From Candidatus Uabimicrobium amorphum (GTDB lineage: Bacteria > Planctomycetota > Uabimicrobiia > Uabimicrobiales > Uabimicrobiaceae): 64,000 nt of DNA. Position numbers and translations under genes: made by a program. Under the pieces are notes generated by a model that saw only the letters and a list, made by a program, of their open reading frames with translations, did not search any database and was not told the origin of the DNA. Where the stretch lies: NCBI RefSeq assembly GCF_009002475.1, contig NZ_AP019860.1, positions 6,772,501-6,836,500 on the forward strand, in the 5' to 3' direction. The first letter of the stretch is position 1. Every line of letters starts with the position of its first letter. Positions 32,570 to 42,188 of the stretch are shown in pieces.

Positions 32570-34732
32570 ATGTCGACAACCAATGAAAAGCACCTAATCT
32601 CATTAGCCATCAAAATGGGAATGATTACGAGCCAACAGTTGCAGCAATGTCTGGCAATTCAAAAACAACAAGGCAATATTCCGTTGATGAGTGTTCTCAA
32701 TAGAGAAGGGTATCTCTCAGAGCAACAGATCAATGATCTATGGCGGCAATCGACAAACCAAAGAGTTGTGGATAGCCAAACAAATGCAGGAGATAATACC
32801 AATTATCCCCAAGCGTCAACACCAACGAAAAAAAGTGAATACGTTCCGTCGTTTGGCCGTTATGAAATTATTTGTGAACTAGGACGTGGTGGTATGGGCC
32901 GCGTTTACAAGGTGTATGATCAACAACTGCGTCGCGAAATAGCGTTAAAAATGTTGCTATTGGGAACAAATGACAATGACACGGATTTCCAAAGATTTCA
33001 AAGAGAAGCGCGCGCTACGGCCAATTTAAATCACCCGAATATTGTGCGCGTTTACGATATTGGTATCGAAGATTCTTATCCTTATTTTACCATGGACTTG
33101 ATAAACGGTGGTTCGTTAAAGGAGCGAATGAAGAATCTGTCGATACGTCAAGCCGTAGACGCAATGATGAAAATCACCGATGCCATTCACCACGCACATG
33201 GCCAAGGCATTATACATCGTGATTTAAAGCCGGCGAACATCATGTTTGACGACAACAACGAGCCAGTGATTATGGATTTTGGTTTGGCAAAAACCTCCAA
33301 AGCGAGTCGAAAATTATCGCGTACGGGCACAGTAATGGGAACACTTCACTACATGCCCCCAGAGCAAGCCGGGGGACGCTCTCGCGATGTCGATGCAAGA
33401 AGCGATGTATATGGACTCGGAGCAGTTTTTTATGAAATATTAACCGGCAAACCACCTTTTACAACGACAAACTACGCTCAAATTCTGAACCAGATCATCA
33501 ATGTTGTGCCTATGCCACCGACAAAAATCAAACCGCGTATTCCCAAAGACTTGGAAAATATCTGTATGAAGTGTTTGGAGAAGAAAAAAGAAAAGCGCTA
33601 TCAAACAGCCGCGGCGTTAAAAAGAGATCTACAGCGTTTCGCACGTGGTGAAAAGTTAGAGGCTTCCTCTGGAATGTTGCGCAAAACAGCCATGGCTTGG
33701 CAGAAATATCAAAAAATTCTGATGTTTGCCGGAATATTTGTAATGATGGTTGCCGCATTTTTATTAGGCAAATCGTTTGATGAGCCTTCTTCTAAAACTA
33801 AACCACAAGAGAAACAAACAACTCAAACACCTCCGCAAAAGACACCTAAGGAGACATCTTCAGATGCTGCGGAAAATATTCCTTTTGCAAAAGAAATTTG
33901 GCAAGCTGGATGGGATACACAAAATAAAAGGTTCGACTTTAGCCATGAAAAATGGCGCAATCTGTCATTTGAAACACAAAAACAATATGCGCGCCAATAT
34001 CAAATCTGGTATGCCAGTGAAAACAATTTGTCTTTGACAAAAAAAGTTCGCGCTCTAAATATGATATTTGTACTTGTTCCTCCAGGGGTAATGTATGAAC
34101 CGCGAAAGCCTAAGAAGCAAAAGCGCGAAAAAAAGCTTATTGTCATTCCACGAGCTTTTTACATTAGCAAACATGAAATTACCCAGGAACAATGGCAACA
34201 AATGGGTATGCGAATTGTGGCACCATCCCCAGGTCGAAATATACCGGTAAAAGAAATCAATGTTCTTGAGATCGAAGAGTTTTGTAAACGAATGAACAAT
34301 AAACATGGACGCTCTGGTTTTTTTCGCCCTCCGCATCAAAAAGAATGGATTTATGGATGCATGGCTGGTTCTACTTACAAATACAACATCGGTGACAAAC
34401 TTTTCCCTTCTCAAGCAAATATTCACATGGGCAAGCCCGTTTCTATAGAAAAATTTGCAAAGTTCGCCAATGCTTGGGGAGGATGTAGTTTTCATGGCAA
34501 TGTCGGTGAGTGGATGGAGAATTGGCGCTACGGAGGACGGTGGCCAGATGACCCGAGTCATATATTCAAAGCCTTTCACCGCTCCAGTTTTCTCGGTAAA
34601 AAAGAAGTCTACAATTTTGGGATTGGAGGCAATATTATGCGCATACCGTTTGTGGGATTTCGTTTAGCGATCGGCGACCGAGTATTTGATGTGTATCCTC
34701 CGCGAAAGAAGAAAAAACAAAACGGAAAGTAG
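32570..34732 (+). CDS. Ser/Thr protein kinase with MshEN-like N-terminus and FGE-sulfatase-like C-terminus
   Basis: A 720-residue protein. Residues 5-60 are a small helical domain (LAIKMGMITSQQLQQCLAIQ) like that of the gene at 21135-22793. The kinase spans about 97-365 (CELGRGGMGRVYKV, IIHRDLKPANIMF, MDFGLAKT, GTLHYMPPEQAGG). A membrane span follows at about 382-400 (ILMFAGIFVMMVAAFLLG). An FGE/SUMF1-like domain (about 505-715) ends the protein, placed outside the cytoplasm (YISKHEITQEQW ... FFRPPHQKEW ... GNVGEWMENW ... FVGFRLAIG). The Cys pair of catalytic formylglycine enzymes is absent from the last 80 residues, so this is probably a ligand-binding sensor rather than an enzyme. Confidence 0.93.
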   Translation: MSTTNEKHLISLAIKMGMITSQQLQQCLAIQKQQGNIPLMSVLNREGYLSEQQINDLWRQSTNQRVVDSQTNAGDNTNYPQASTPTKKSEYVPSFGRYEIICELGRGGMGRVYKVYDQQLRREIALKMLLLGTNDNDTDFQRFQREARATANLNHPNIVRVYDIGIEDSYPYFTMDLINGGSLKERMKNLSIRQAVDAMMKITDAIHHAHGQGIIHRDLKPANIMFDDNNEPVIMDFGLAKTSKASRKLSRTGTVMGTLHYMPPEQAGGRSRDVDARSDVYGLGAVFYEILTGKPPFTTTNYAQILNQIINVVPMPPTKIKPRIPKDLENICMKCLEKKKEKRYQTAAALKRDLQRFARGEKLEASSGMLRKTAMAWQKYQKILMFAGIFVMMVAAFLLGKSFDEPSSKTKPQEKQTTQTPPQKTPKETSSDAAENIPFAKEIWQAGWDTQNKRFDFSHEKWRNLSFETQKQYARQYQIWYASENNLSLTKKVRALNMIFVLVPPGVMYEPRKPKKQKREKKLIVIPRAFYISKHEITQEQWQQMGMRIVAPSPGRNIPVKEINVLEIEEFCKRMNNKHGRSGFFRPPHQKEWIYGCMAGSTYKYNIGDKLFPSQANIHMGKPVSIEKFAKFANAWGGCSFHGNVGEWMENWRYGGRWPDDPSHIFKAFHRSSFLGKKEVYNFGIGGNIMRIPFVGFRLAIGDRVFDVYPPRKKKKQNGK

Positions 34733-34734
34733 TG

Positions 34735-37700
34735 ATGAACAACTGGTACATAGCTAAAAAAAATGACAAAGAGATATATGGACCTTTTTCCGCGTCGCAA
34801 ATTCGGCAATATCTCGAACAAAAGAAATTGCAACTCGATGATTTCCTTTCCTACGATAAACAGAACTGGCAAAAAGTAAGAGAAGTATTTCCTCCGCCAG
34901 ATTTAAAATTTCAAGACTATGAAATTCTTGGAGAACTAGGGCGTGGAGGAATGGGCGTTGTTTACAAAGCGAGACATAAATCTCTGAACCGTTATTGCGC
35001 AATCAAGGTTTTACACAGCGAAGATGAAAATTCGCAAAAGCAGTTCATCAAAGAAGCCAAGGCTATGGCGCGACTAGATCATCCCAACATCGCGCGCATC
35101 TACGACACTGGTATTCACCCTATGTATTTTTTTGCCATGGAGTTCATCGAAGGCGAAACACTCACCAAATGGATGGAATACAAACCATCGACAACAAGAC
35201 TATTGCAAATTTTTCGGCAAATATGTTTTGCCGTGGAGTACGCCCACAAAAATAAAATCATTCACCGCGATCTAAAACCAGACAACATTATGGTGAAAGA
35301 TGACAATGTCAAAGTGATGGATTTTGGAATCGCGCGACAACTCGACACCGAAAACACCTTTTATCAAACAGGTGAAATAGTGGGAACACCGCATTACATT
35401 GCGCCTGAATTACTGAACGGTTTTAAATCAGACGAGCGCAGTGACATATATGCTTTGGGAGTTATTTTGTACAATCTCTGCACCGGACGTACACCTTTTG
35501 AAGAGGGCAATATGGTGCAATTATTGTATGTTATTTCCACTGTTGACCCGCCACGGCCCTCTGAGTTTCGACCACGCATCAATAAAGACTTAGAAGTTAT
35601 TTGTATGCACTGTTTACAAAGAAATCGCGAGGCACGATATCAAAAAGTGAGTCTGCTACGTAAGGAAATCGAACGTGTACTCAACAACCGCCCGATTCTC
35701 ACTAGGCCACCGAGTACCCTGAAGAAATGCGTACAGTGGTGTTATCATCATCCGCTGACCAGTGGCTTACTCATGATTATATTTGTGGTAATACCACTGA
35801 TGACGATGTGGTTTTTATACAAAGAGCGACAGAATAAAAATGAGCTAGCGGTTGCACACCAACAATTACAAGAGACTCTTATCAAAACGCATTTAGAAAC
35901 CGCAAAGGCTAACATCACAACAAAGAATTACTCGAACGCGCTAATGAACGCGAAAAAGGCCTACGAAATTTCGCAGCGTCTGGAGAAAAAATATTACCAG
36001 AACCAAATTTTTTTTACTCTACATACCATACTCCCCAATGCGCCAAGGTTAGAAAAGGAATATCGTTTTGTGAACTTCGAAAAAGCGATGGTTTCACCTC
36101 GCAAACAATTTTTCGCAGGAATTTATATAAACGAAAAAAAACAGCCAATGTTCGTTTGCGGAAAGTTTGATGTGCAAAAACGTCGCTATGAGTTTTCTGA
36201 TACGTTGTTTGCACAAAAATGTAGAACATACTTTATCGACATAGACGAAACACTACAACGCGCCTACTTCTTGGACGAAACGAAACTGCACTTTTACGAT
36301 TTTGCAAAGAATGAGGTCGTACGCTTATTCGACGTTGACCACGAAATAGAGAAAATTGTCCATGTACCGGACGGCAAAAAAATGATCGTAGATGAAGGCA
36401 ATACAATTAACATCTACTCTTTGCCGCAAAAAACGTTACATTTTGACATTGAGAATGTAGATGGAAGTTTTTGTGTCAGTCGCGATGGTAAATTCATCGC
36501 TGCTTGTGTACGCAACGGTATCAGGATATTCGACATCGACAAGAAAGAAGAATCTCATTTGATTGTCTACATGGGCCATAGGTTCTCTGATGTGGCGTTT
36601 GGTCAACAAAATCGTTATTTAATTGCGGGAAACGAATTCGGGAAAATATTCGTTTGTGATTTAAAACGCAAAAAAGATTTTATCTTTTCTCAACATAAAA
36701 ATAAAGTAACCAACATCAAGTTCAACAACGACCTACGGATATTTGCCAGCGCAGGACAGGACAAAAACGTCATGATTTGGGATGCGTCCGCAAAGTTGAT
36801 CTCGATAACAAAACTCCCTGGTGTTCCCTTTCACTTGTTATTTGATCGTAAAGACAAGCTATGGGTTCACAGTCAAAGCGCAAATGGTACATTGGTACAG
36901 CAGTGGAACATATCTCCATATCTTCATAAAAAACTCATGCTAAACGAGAAGCGTAAAAAATTACTATTCGGTGTACAAAAATCGCACAATGTTGAAATGG
37001 AAAAAATTTTCACGCGTCCGTTGAGCATCAGTCCTAAAGGGAACGTCGTGATCCAACCATTTCTAATAGGTAGTTTGGTATGGGATCAAGATGATCGTTT
37101 TCGTTTTGTTAGTGCGATACGAACAATAAGCGATTTACGTTTTTTACGCTTTAGTCACGACGAAGAAATTGTCGCAAAAGCGCGCAATAGAGAAGTCGTT
37201 TTCTTAAACGTGGGAAATTTCGAAATTACCGGATCTATTAGCTTTGCGAACAACATAAAGTCTATCGAATTTTCGCAAAACCGCAACACTCTCTTCATCA
37301 CCGACCATCGGGAAATATTCGTCTATGATTACGAGAAGCAAAGTCAAGTGAGATACTCTATCGGAAACTACGGCTCTTTGAGCAGTGCGACGCCTGACCC
37401 AAAAGACGAGTGGTTGGCCGTGGGCACAAGCGATGGTGTTGTTGTCTTGTGTCGTGGAGATTTCATGAATCAAAGGCCACAGGTTGCGTTCGAGGAAGAT
37501 TTACGCAGTGGAGAAATCATCAACATCAAGTGGCATGTTTCCGGAAAATACTTTGTATGTATTAGTAGAGAAGGTGTTGTGACCATTTTCCGCCTTGTCG
37601 AGAATCAGTGGCAAAAATGGAAAAACTATGATGTTCCGCAAGATATAAAAAATCTGTCGTTTTCTCCGGATACAAAGGCCAGCTATTTGGCGGTTTTTAC

Positions 37701-37887
37701 GGAGCAAGATATTATTATTTTTGATTTACAACGCGATTTTTCAGGAAAAATATATGATGGTTATTATAAAGGTAACAGCGCCAATTTATTTCCTGATTGG
37801 TCAAAAATTGCCATTCCCTCACTCAATGGCAATATTCTAATTTTTGATTTTCCGACGGATGTTTTTGCGGAAGTGAGAAGGAAGTGA
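34735..37887 (+). CDS. Ser/Thr protein kinase with GYF_2 N-terminus and WD40 sensor
   Basis: A 1050-residue protein. Residues 3-52 (WYIAKKNDKEIYGPFSASQI and WQKV) are a GYF_2 domain, a likely peptide-binding module. The kinase occupies about 62-320 (GELGRGGMGVVYKARHK, IIHRDLKPDNIMV, MDFGIARQ, GTPHYIAPE). A membrane helix lies at about 342-362 (LLMIIFVVIPLMTMWFLY). The remaining 690 residues contain a short TPR-like helix pair and WD40-type propeller repeats (FSQHKNKVTNIKFNNDLRIF, ASAGQDKNVMIWDAS) that would lie outside the cytoplasm. The ATG at 34735 is two bases after the preceding stop. It is the third gene of the HEAT/kinase operon. Confidence 0.92.
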   Translation: MNNWYIAKKNDKEIYGPFSASQIRQYLEQKKLQLDDFLSYDKQNWQKVREVFPPPDLKFQDYEILGELGRGGMGVVYKARHKSLNRYCAIKVLHSEDENSQKQFIKEAKAMARLDHPNIARIYDTGIHPMYFFAMEFIEGETLTKWMEYKPSTTRLLQIFRQICFAVEYAHKNKIIHRDLKPDNIMVKDDNVKVMDFGIARQLDTENTFYQTGEIVGTPHYIAPELLNGFKSDERSDIYALGVILYNLCTGRTPFEEGNMVQLLYVISTVDPPRPSEFRPRINKDLEVICMHCLQRNREARYQKVSLLRKEIERVLNNRPILTRPPSTLKKCVQWCYHHPLTSGLLMIIFVVIPLMTMWFLYKERQNKNELAVAHQQLQETLIKTHLETAKANITTKNYSNALMNAKKAYEISQRLEKKYYQNQIFFTLHTILPNAPRLEKEYRFVNFEKAMVSPRKQFFAGIYINEKKQPMFVCGKFDVQKRRYEFSDTLFAQKCRTYFIDIDETLQRAYFLDETKLHFYDFAKNEVVRLFDVDHEIEKIVHVPDGKKMIVDEGNTINIYSLPQKTLHFDIENVDGSFCVSRDGKFIAACVRNGIRIFDIDKKEESHLIVYMGHRFSDVAFGQQNRYLIAGNEFGKIFVCDLKRKKDFIFSQHKNKVTNIKFNNDLRIFASAGQDKNVMIWDASAKLISITKLPGVPFHLLFDRKDKLWVHSQSANGTLVQQWNISPYLHKKLMLNEKRKKLLFGVQKSHNVEMEKIFTRPLSISPKGNVVIQPFLIGSLVWDQDDRFRFVSAIRTISDLRFLRFSHDEEIVAKARNREVVFLNVGNFEITGSISFANNIKSIEFSQNRNTLFITDHREIFVYDYEKQSQVRYSIGNYGSLSSATPDPKDEWLAVGTSDGVVVLCRGDFMNQRPQVAFEEDLRSGEIINIKWHVSGKYFVCISREGVVTIFRLVENQWQKWKNYDVPQDIKNLSFSPDTKASYLAVFTEQDIIIFDLQRDFSGKIYDGYYKGNSANLFPDWSKIAIPSLNGNILIFDFPTDVFAEVRRK

Positions 37888-37889
37888 CA

Positions 37890-38633
37890 ATGGACATGTT
37901 TGAGCTAATCAAAAACGCAGATTTAGAAACTTTGCAAAATGCCATTTCTCTAGGGGGAAATCCACAAATCCGAAATAACTGCGGGGACACACTTTTGAGT
38001 GTTGCCTCAGGAAATGGACAACACGAAGTGGTGGAGTATTTATGTGAACTAGGAATAGAACTTCACATAACCAATGACTTTGGATTTACGGCGCTTTCCA
38101 GTGCCTTGTGGTGTAGTCATATGAACGTGGCAAATTACTTGGTGTCCAAAGGTGCAAAGATCAATGTGGAGTGTGCCGCTGCTTTGGGAAATATCGATGC
38201 ACTCGAGAAAAATTTGTCCAAGATAACTTCCATTGAAGATATGGTTGGTGCGTATTTACTCGCTTGCCGCTGCGGACAATTGCAAGTGATACAGTGGTTT
38301 CTCGACCAAAAAATGCCTATCGATTTACATCCTCCTGGTAGTGAATGGGGCGGCATTGGCTGCCCAGGTTTACATCATGCTGTGGAAAATGGTCATATTG
38401 CAGCGGTTAAACTCTTACTCGAAAATGGAGCCGATTTCACTTTAGTAGACGATGTCTACCAAAGTAACGCCCTTGCGTGGGCAGCGGGTGCAGGTAATCG
38501 TGAGATAACAATGTTGTTGCGAGAGGCGGGAGCGTCCGTTAGTCAACGCAATAGCCATGGCTTAAATGCCATTGATTTGGCCGAAGAATATGGATTTAGC
38601 GAACTTGCGCAACAACTAAAAGATTCGTCGTAG
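37890..38633 (+). CDS. Ankyrin-repeat protein
   Basis: A 247-residue soluble protein of about six ankyrin repeats. Clear examples are NCGDTLLSVASGNGQHEVVE, NDFGFTALSSALWCSHMNVA, GLHHAVENGHIAAVKLLLEN and NALAWAAGAGNREITMLLRE. AGGAAG lies five bases before the ATG at 37890; GTG at 37884 and ATG at 37896 are alternatives. It follows the GYF-kinase-WD40 gene directly and is likely the last gene of this operon, serving as an adaptor or substrate of the kinases (inference). Confidence 0.9.
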   Translation: MDMFELIKNADLETLQNAISLGGNPQIRNNCGDTLLSVASGNGQHEVVEYLCELGIELHITNDFGFTALSSALWCSHMNVANYLVSKGAKINVECAAALGNIDALEKNLSKITSIEDMVGAYLLACRCGQLQVIQWFLDQKMPIDLHPPGSEWGGIGCPGLHHAVENGHIAAVKLLLENGADFTLVDDVYQSNALAWAAGAGNREITMLLREAGASVSQRNSHGLNAIDLAEEYGFSELAQQLKDSS

Positions 38634-38640
38634 TATTTTC

Positions 38641-38686
38641 GAGTCTGACACCAAAATCACCGATTTGAGTCTGACACCAAAATCAC
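38641..38686. repeat. Direct repeat GAGTCTGACACCAAAATCAC
   Basis: Two exact 20-base copies start at 38641 and 38667, 26 bases apart. The second overlaps the stop codon of the gnd gene (TGA at 38683-38685 on the minus strand). The origin is unknown; it may be the trace of a small insertion or a duplicated protein-binding site. Confidence 0.85.
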
Positions 38687-40080
38687 TTCTTTCTCCAATC
38701 GCTGTGAAAAACACCTGGGCGATCTTTGCGTTCATAACCGTGCGCTCCAAAATAGTCGCGTTGTGCTTGAAGTAAATTGGCGGGTAACCATGCAGAGCGG
38801 TAGCTATCAAAATAGTTGAGCGCTGAGCTAATGGCCGGAATGGGAACCCCTACCTTAAGAGCCGAAATAACCAACGCACGCCAATGATGGTGTGTTCTAT
38901 TTAGTACATTGACAAAAAATGGGTCAATAAGCACATTCTCTAAATCGTTATTTTCAAAAAAAGCCCTATCAATCATTGACAACATTTCGGCGCGAATAAT
39001 GCATCCACCACGCCAAATACGCGCGATTTCATGTAATTTCAATTGCCAACCATATTCGAGACTTGCGCGGTGCATGAGTGCAAAACCTTGGGCATAGGTG
39101 CACATCATCGAACTACATAGTGCATGGTAGATGTTGTTGGTGATATCTTGGAGTTCGACATCGCTAAAATTTAAGGCAAATTGCTCCGCGGCAAATAATC
39201 GTTCGTTGCGAATGGCGGAAAGAAAACGGCTATGAATCGCGGTGGAAATGGTCGGAATTGCGACGCCCAAGTCAAGTGCTGCTTGCGCTGTCCATTTTCC
39301 CGTACCTTTGTGTTTAGCGGTATCGAGAATTAAATCGAGTATGGGAGTACTCCCCTCTTTTTTCGACAAGATAGCTGTGGAGATTTCGAGAAGATAACTA
39401 CGGACAGGACCGCGATTCCACGACTGAAAGACTTCGTAGATATCCTCGTGATCTAGGGCCAAGGCACATTTCAATATGTGGTATACTTCGCACAAAATTT
39501 GCATCAAACCATACTCAATGCCATTGTGTACCATCTTTACAAAATGCCCAGCTCCATCGGTTCCAATCCAACAACAACAGGGGTAATTGTCATCAGTTTT
39601 TGCGGTGATCGTTTCAAAAATAGGGCTAATTTCTTTCCATCCTTGTCGTGAACCTCCTGGCATAAAACTAGCACCGTGTAAAGCTCCATATTCCCCACCA
39701 GAAATACCCATTCCTACGAAGTGGATATCTTTTTGCGTCAGCAGCTTATGACGTCTGTCACTGTCGGCAAAGTGTGAATTTCCGCCATCGATTATCGTGT
39801 CTCCAAAGCCTAGATGTACACTCAGTTTTTCCAGGTAATCATCAACGGGTTTTCCCGCCTTGATCATCATGAGCACCTTTGCTGGTTTTTTTAAGAGACG
39901 CACAAATTCTTCCAGTGAATTTGCCGCCATGTGTCGCGGAAATTTTTTCTTGTGTTGTTCGAGCAAATCGGGACGAAATTCATCGCAAACGGCAACCTTC
40001 CAACCTTTGCGACTCAGATGAATCGCTAAACTACTGCCCATAACTCCCAAACCAATAATTCCAATATCAGCTTTGATCAC
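38683..40080 (-). CDS. gnd: 6-phosphogluconate dehydrogenase, decarboxylating
   Basis: A 465-residue enzyme of the oxidative pentose phosphate pathway that converts 6-phosphogluconate to ribulose 5-phosphate and NADPH. Visible are the Rossmann GLGVMGSSLAIHLSRKGW, IIDGGNSHFADSDRR, the substrate loop GMGISGGEYGALHGASFMPG followed by GS, and AGHFVKMVHNGIEYGLMQ with the catalytic Lys and His-Asn. The C-terminus RPGVFHSDW matches the family end. Its length is normal. It lies 16 bases after pcm, in the same direction, so the two are probably cotranscribed. Confidence 0.97.
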   Translation of the reverse strand: MIKADIGIIGLGVMGSSLAIHLSRKGWKVAVCDEFRPDLLEQHKKKFPRHMAANSLEEFVRLLKKPAKVLMMIKAGKPVDDYLEKLSVHLGFGDTIIDGGNSHFADSDRRHKLLTQKDIHFVGMGISGGEYGALHGASFMPGGSRQGWKEISPIFETITAKTDDNYPCCCWIGTDGAGHFVKMVHNGIEYGLMQILCEVYHILKCALALDHEDIYEVFQSWNRGPVRSYLLEISTAILSKKEGSTPILDLILDTAKHKGTGKWTAQAALDLGVAIPTISTAIHSRFLSAIRNERLFAAEQFALNFSDVELQDITNNIYHALCSSMMCTYAQGFALMHRASLEYGWQLKLHEIARIWRGGCIIRAEMLSMIDRAFFENNDLENVLIDPFFVNVLNRTHHHWRALVISALKVGVPIPAISSALNYFDSYRSAWLPANLLQAQRDYFGAHGYERKDRPGVFHSDWRKK

Positions 40081-40096
40081 TTTTTTACCTCACTAA

Positions 40097-40738
40097 CTAT
40101 CTTTGCATTTCCGCTTGTCCGACCATCGGAACAAATCGCACATCTAACATGTGTTCTTCGCGTACATCGCTTTCTGTTAAGCGCACGATACGCTTTAGAG
40201 ACTGAATGTAAGTTCCTTCTGGTACGACCATCATTCCACCAATTTTTAATTGTTGTATCAGTGGCTGTGGAACTTGTGGGGGGGCACAAGTGATGATGAT
40301 TCGATCAAAAGGAGCGTACTGCGGCCAGCCGCTAAATCCGTCTTTTTCGATAAAGTGTACATTGGCGTAGTTTTGTAAATTTTTTTGCGCCATTTCTGCT
40401 AAAAAAGGTACAATCTCCATCGTATACACTTCCGCGGCAATTTCCGCCAAAACCGCTGTTTGATAACCACAACCACTACCGATTTCTAAAACACGATGCG
40501 TAGACTCTAGTTCTAGAATCTCGGTCATATACGCCACAATGTATGGTTGGGAAATGGTTTGTCCTTTACCGATGGGTAAAGGGTGATCGGCGTATGACAA
40601 GGCACGACTCTCTTGCGGAACAAATTCATGACGTGGTACTTTGCGCATTGCTTGCAAAACAGCGGGGTTTTTTACTCCACGACGTACGATTTGCTCTTTT
40701 ACCATTGTATTTCTATTTTCAGTATATGGATTGGCCAA
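40097..40738 (-). CDS. pcm: Protein-L-isoaspartate O-methyltransferase
   Basis: A 213-residue repair enzyme that methylates isoaspartyl residues with S-adenosylmethionine. Visible are KVPRHEFVPQESRALSYADH followed by PLPIGKGQTISQPYIVAYM, motif I VLEIGSGCGYQTAVLA, and DRIIITCAPPQVPQPLIQQL. The start is probably the TTG at 40738: it has AAAGGAG six bases upstream, while the later ATG at 40705 has no ribosome site. First gene before gnd. Confidence 0.96.
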   Translation of the reverse strand: MANPYTENRNTMVKEQIVRRGVKNPAVLQAMRKVPRHEFVPQESRALSYADHPLPIGKGQTISQPYIVAYMTEILELESTHRVLEIGSGCGYQTAVLAEIAAEVYTMEIVPFLAEMAQKNLQNYANVHFIEKDGFSGWPQYAPFDRIIITCAPPQVPQPLIQQLKIGGMMVVPEGTYIQSLKRIVRLTESDVREEHMLDVRFVPMVGQAEMQR

Positions 40739-40856
40739 AGTTCACTCCTTTATCGCTACAATTTCACCAGAAGATTTACAATTGCGCCACACTATGCCAT
40801 AATAACTTTCGTCAAGTGTTGTTTCCAAGAAAATATTATTTTGGAGGTGTGGTATT

Positions 40857-42161
40857 TTGAAAAAAGGTTTGGTTCTGGAGAATATCGAGAGCAATACTGT
40901 GTATAGGGGGTGTACTTTTTACTTAAAAAGCTATACCCGTTATGATGTGCAAAATACCACGTTTGATAATTGTAGTTTTCGCACACATGTGAAGTTTTCT
41001 AATCTACAAAATTGCCAATTTTCAAATTGTAGTTTTGCGCAATTTTTAACCATAGAAAGTGATCTAGAGGAATTGCCTGTAGGTCTTTGTGGATGCAGCT
41101 CTATTAAAAATTTAGACCTGTCATACAATTCACTAAAGGAACTTCCCGAAGAAATTGGTCAACTTTCGGCACTGCAAAGATTGAATTTAAAGTGCAACTA
41201 TTTGCAAAAACTTCCCGCTAGTATTAAAGAATTTTCTACCCTGGAGTCTCTGTACTTGGGGTGCAATCGTTTGTCGCAGATACCAGACGAAATTTTTTCA
41301 TTGTCGTCGCTGAAAAACTTAGATTTACAAGAAAATCGGCTTTGTGATTTACCCAATGGCGTGGGACAACTTACTTCTTTGAAATATCTTGATCTTCGCG
41401 GGAATAGCCTAACGAAAATTCCAAGCGAAATTGGACATCTATCCGATATGGATTTTCTGGACTTACAACTCAATAACCTGGAGTATTTGCCAAAAGAAAT
41501 TGGGTATCTTTCTTCGTTAGAGGTACTTTTGTTAGACTCTAATAGATTAACAAGTCTTCCTAACGAGTTTGCCAATCTTGGTTCCTTAAGAGAGCTATTC
41601 CTATCAGCAAATCTCTTTGAAGAAATTCCTAGCGAGATTAGTAGCTTGGTCTCTTTGGAGTTTCTCGATTTACATGTCAATGAAATTTCGCAACTTTGTG
41701 ATAACTTTAGCAACCTTCAGTCATTAAAAAAACTTTGTTTAGGTAAAAATTACTTTGCAAATTTTCCCGTAGAACTCACAGAAATCTCGACTTTGGAAAT
41801 TTTGGATTTTTCCGACAACCACCTTCGTGAAATACCACCGGAAATATCGAAACTTTCACGTTTAATTGAACTAGAATTATCAGGAAATCAACTAGTCGAG
41901 TTGCCTGTAGAGGTTACGGAAATTGCTTCTTTACAAGTGTTGAATTTATACAATAACCAACTCACGGAAATTCCCCGCGAAATAGGGCAACTATTTTTAC
42001 TAACAAACCTATGTTTGTTTGACAATCAAATTACGCAGTTGCCCGAAGAAATCAAAGGGTTATATAATCTACAATATCTACAACTGACCGGAAATCCAAT
42101 TTCCGAAGAACACATACAAGAAATTAGATCGTGGCTTCCCAATTGTACTGTTGAAATGTAA
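40857..42161 (+). CDS. Pentapeptide-like plus leucine-rich-repeat protein
   Basis: A 434-residue protein starting at TTG with GGAGG nine bases upstream. Residues 15-60 have a Phe/Asn/Cys-rich pentapeptide-like pattern (TTFDNCSFRTHVKFSNLQNC). About 15 leucine-rich repeats of 23 residues follow, of the bacterial 'LPxEIGQLxxLxxLxLxxNxL' type. There is no signal peptide or membrane helix. The same unusual N-terminal module precedes LRRs in the gene at 59374-60102, so the two are paralogues. Function is unknown; LRRs of this type normally bind proteins. Confidence 0.88.
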   Translation: MKKGLVLENIESNTVYRGCTFYLKSYTRYDVQNTTFDNCSFRTHVKFSNLQNCQFSNCSFAQFLTIESDLEELPVGLCGCSSIKNLDLSYNSLKELPEEIGQLSALQRLNLKCNYLQKLPASIKEFSTLESLYLGCNRLSQIPDEIFSLSSLKNLDLQENRLCDLPNGVGQLTSLKYLDLRGNSLTKIPSEIGHLSDMDFLDLQLNNLEYLPKEIGYLSSLEVLLLDSNRLTSLPNEFANLGSLRELFLSANLFEEIPSEISSLVSLEFLDLHVNEISQLCDNFSNLQSLKKLCLGKNYFANFPVELTEISTLEILDFSDNHLREIPPEISKLSRLIELELSGNQLVELPVEVTEIASLQVLNLYNNQLTEIPREIGQLFLLTNLCLFDNQITQLPEEIKGLYNLQYLQLTGNPISEEHIQEIRSWLPNCTVEM

Positions 42162-42188
42162 CGAAAATATTCTTAAAGGAGGCACAAC

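Noticed and set aside
34055..34579. 174-residue minus-strand frame
   Set aside because: It lies fully antisense to the FGE-like part of the kinase gene and shows no protein features.
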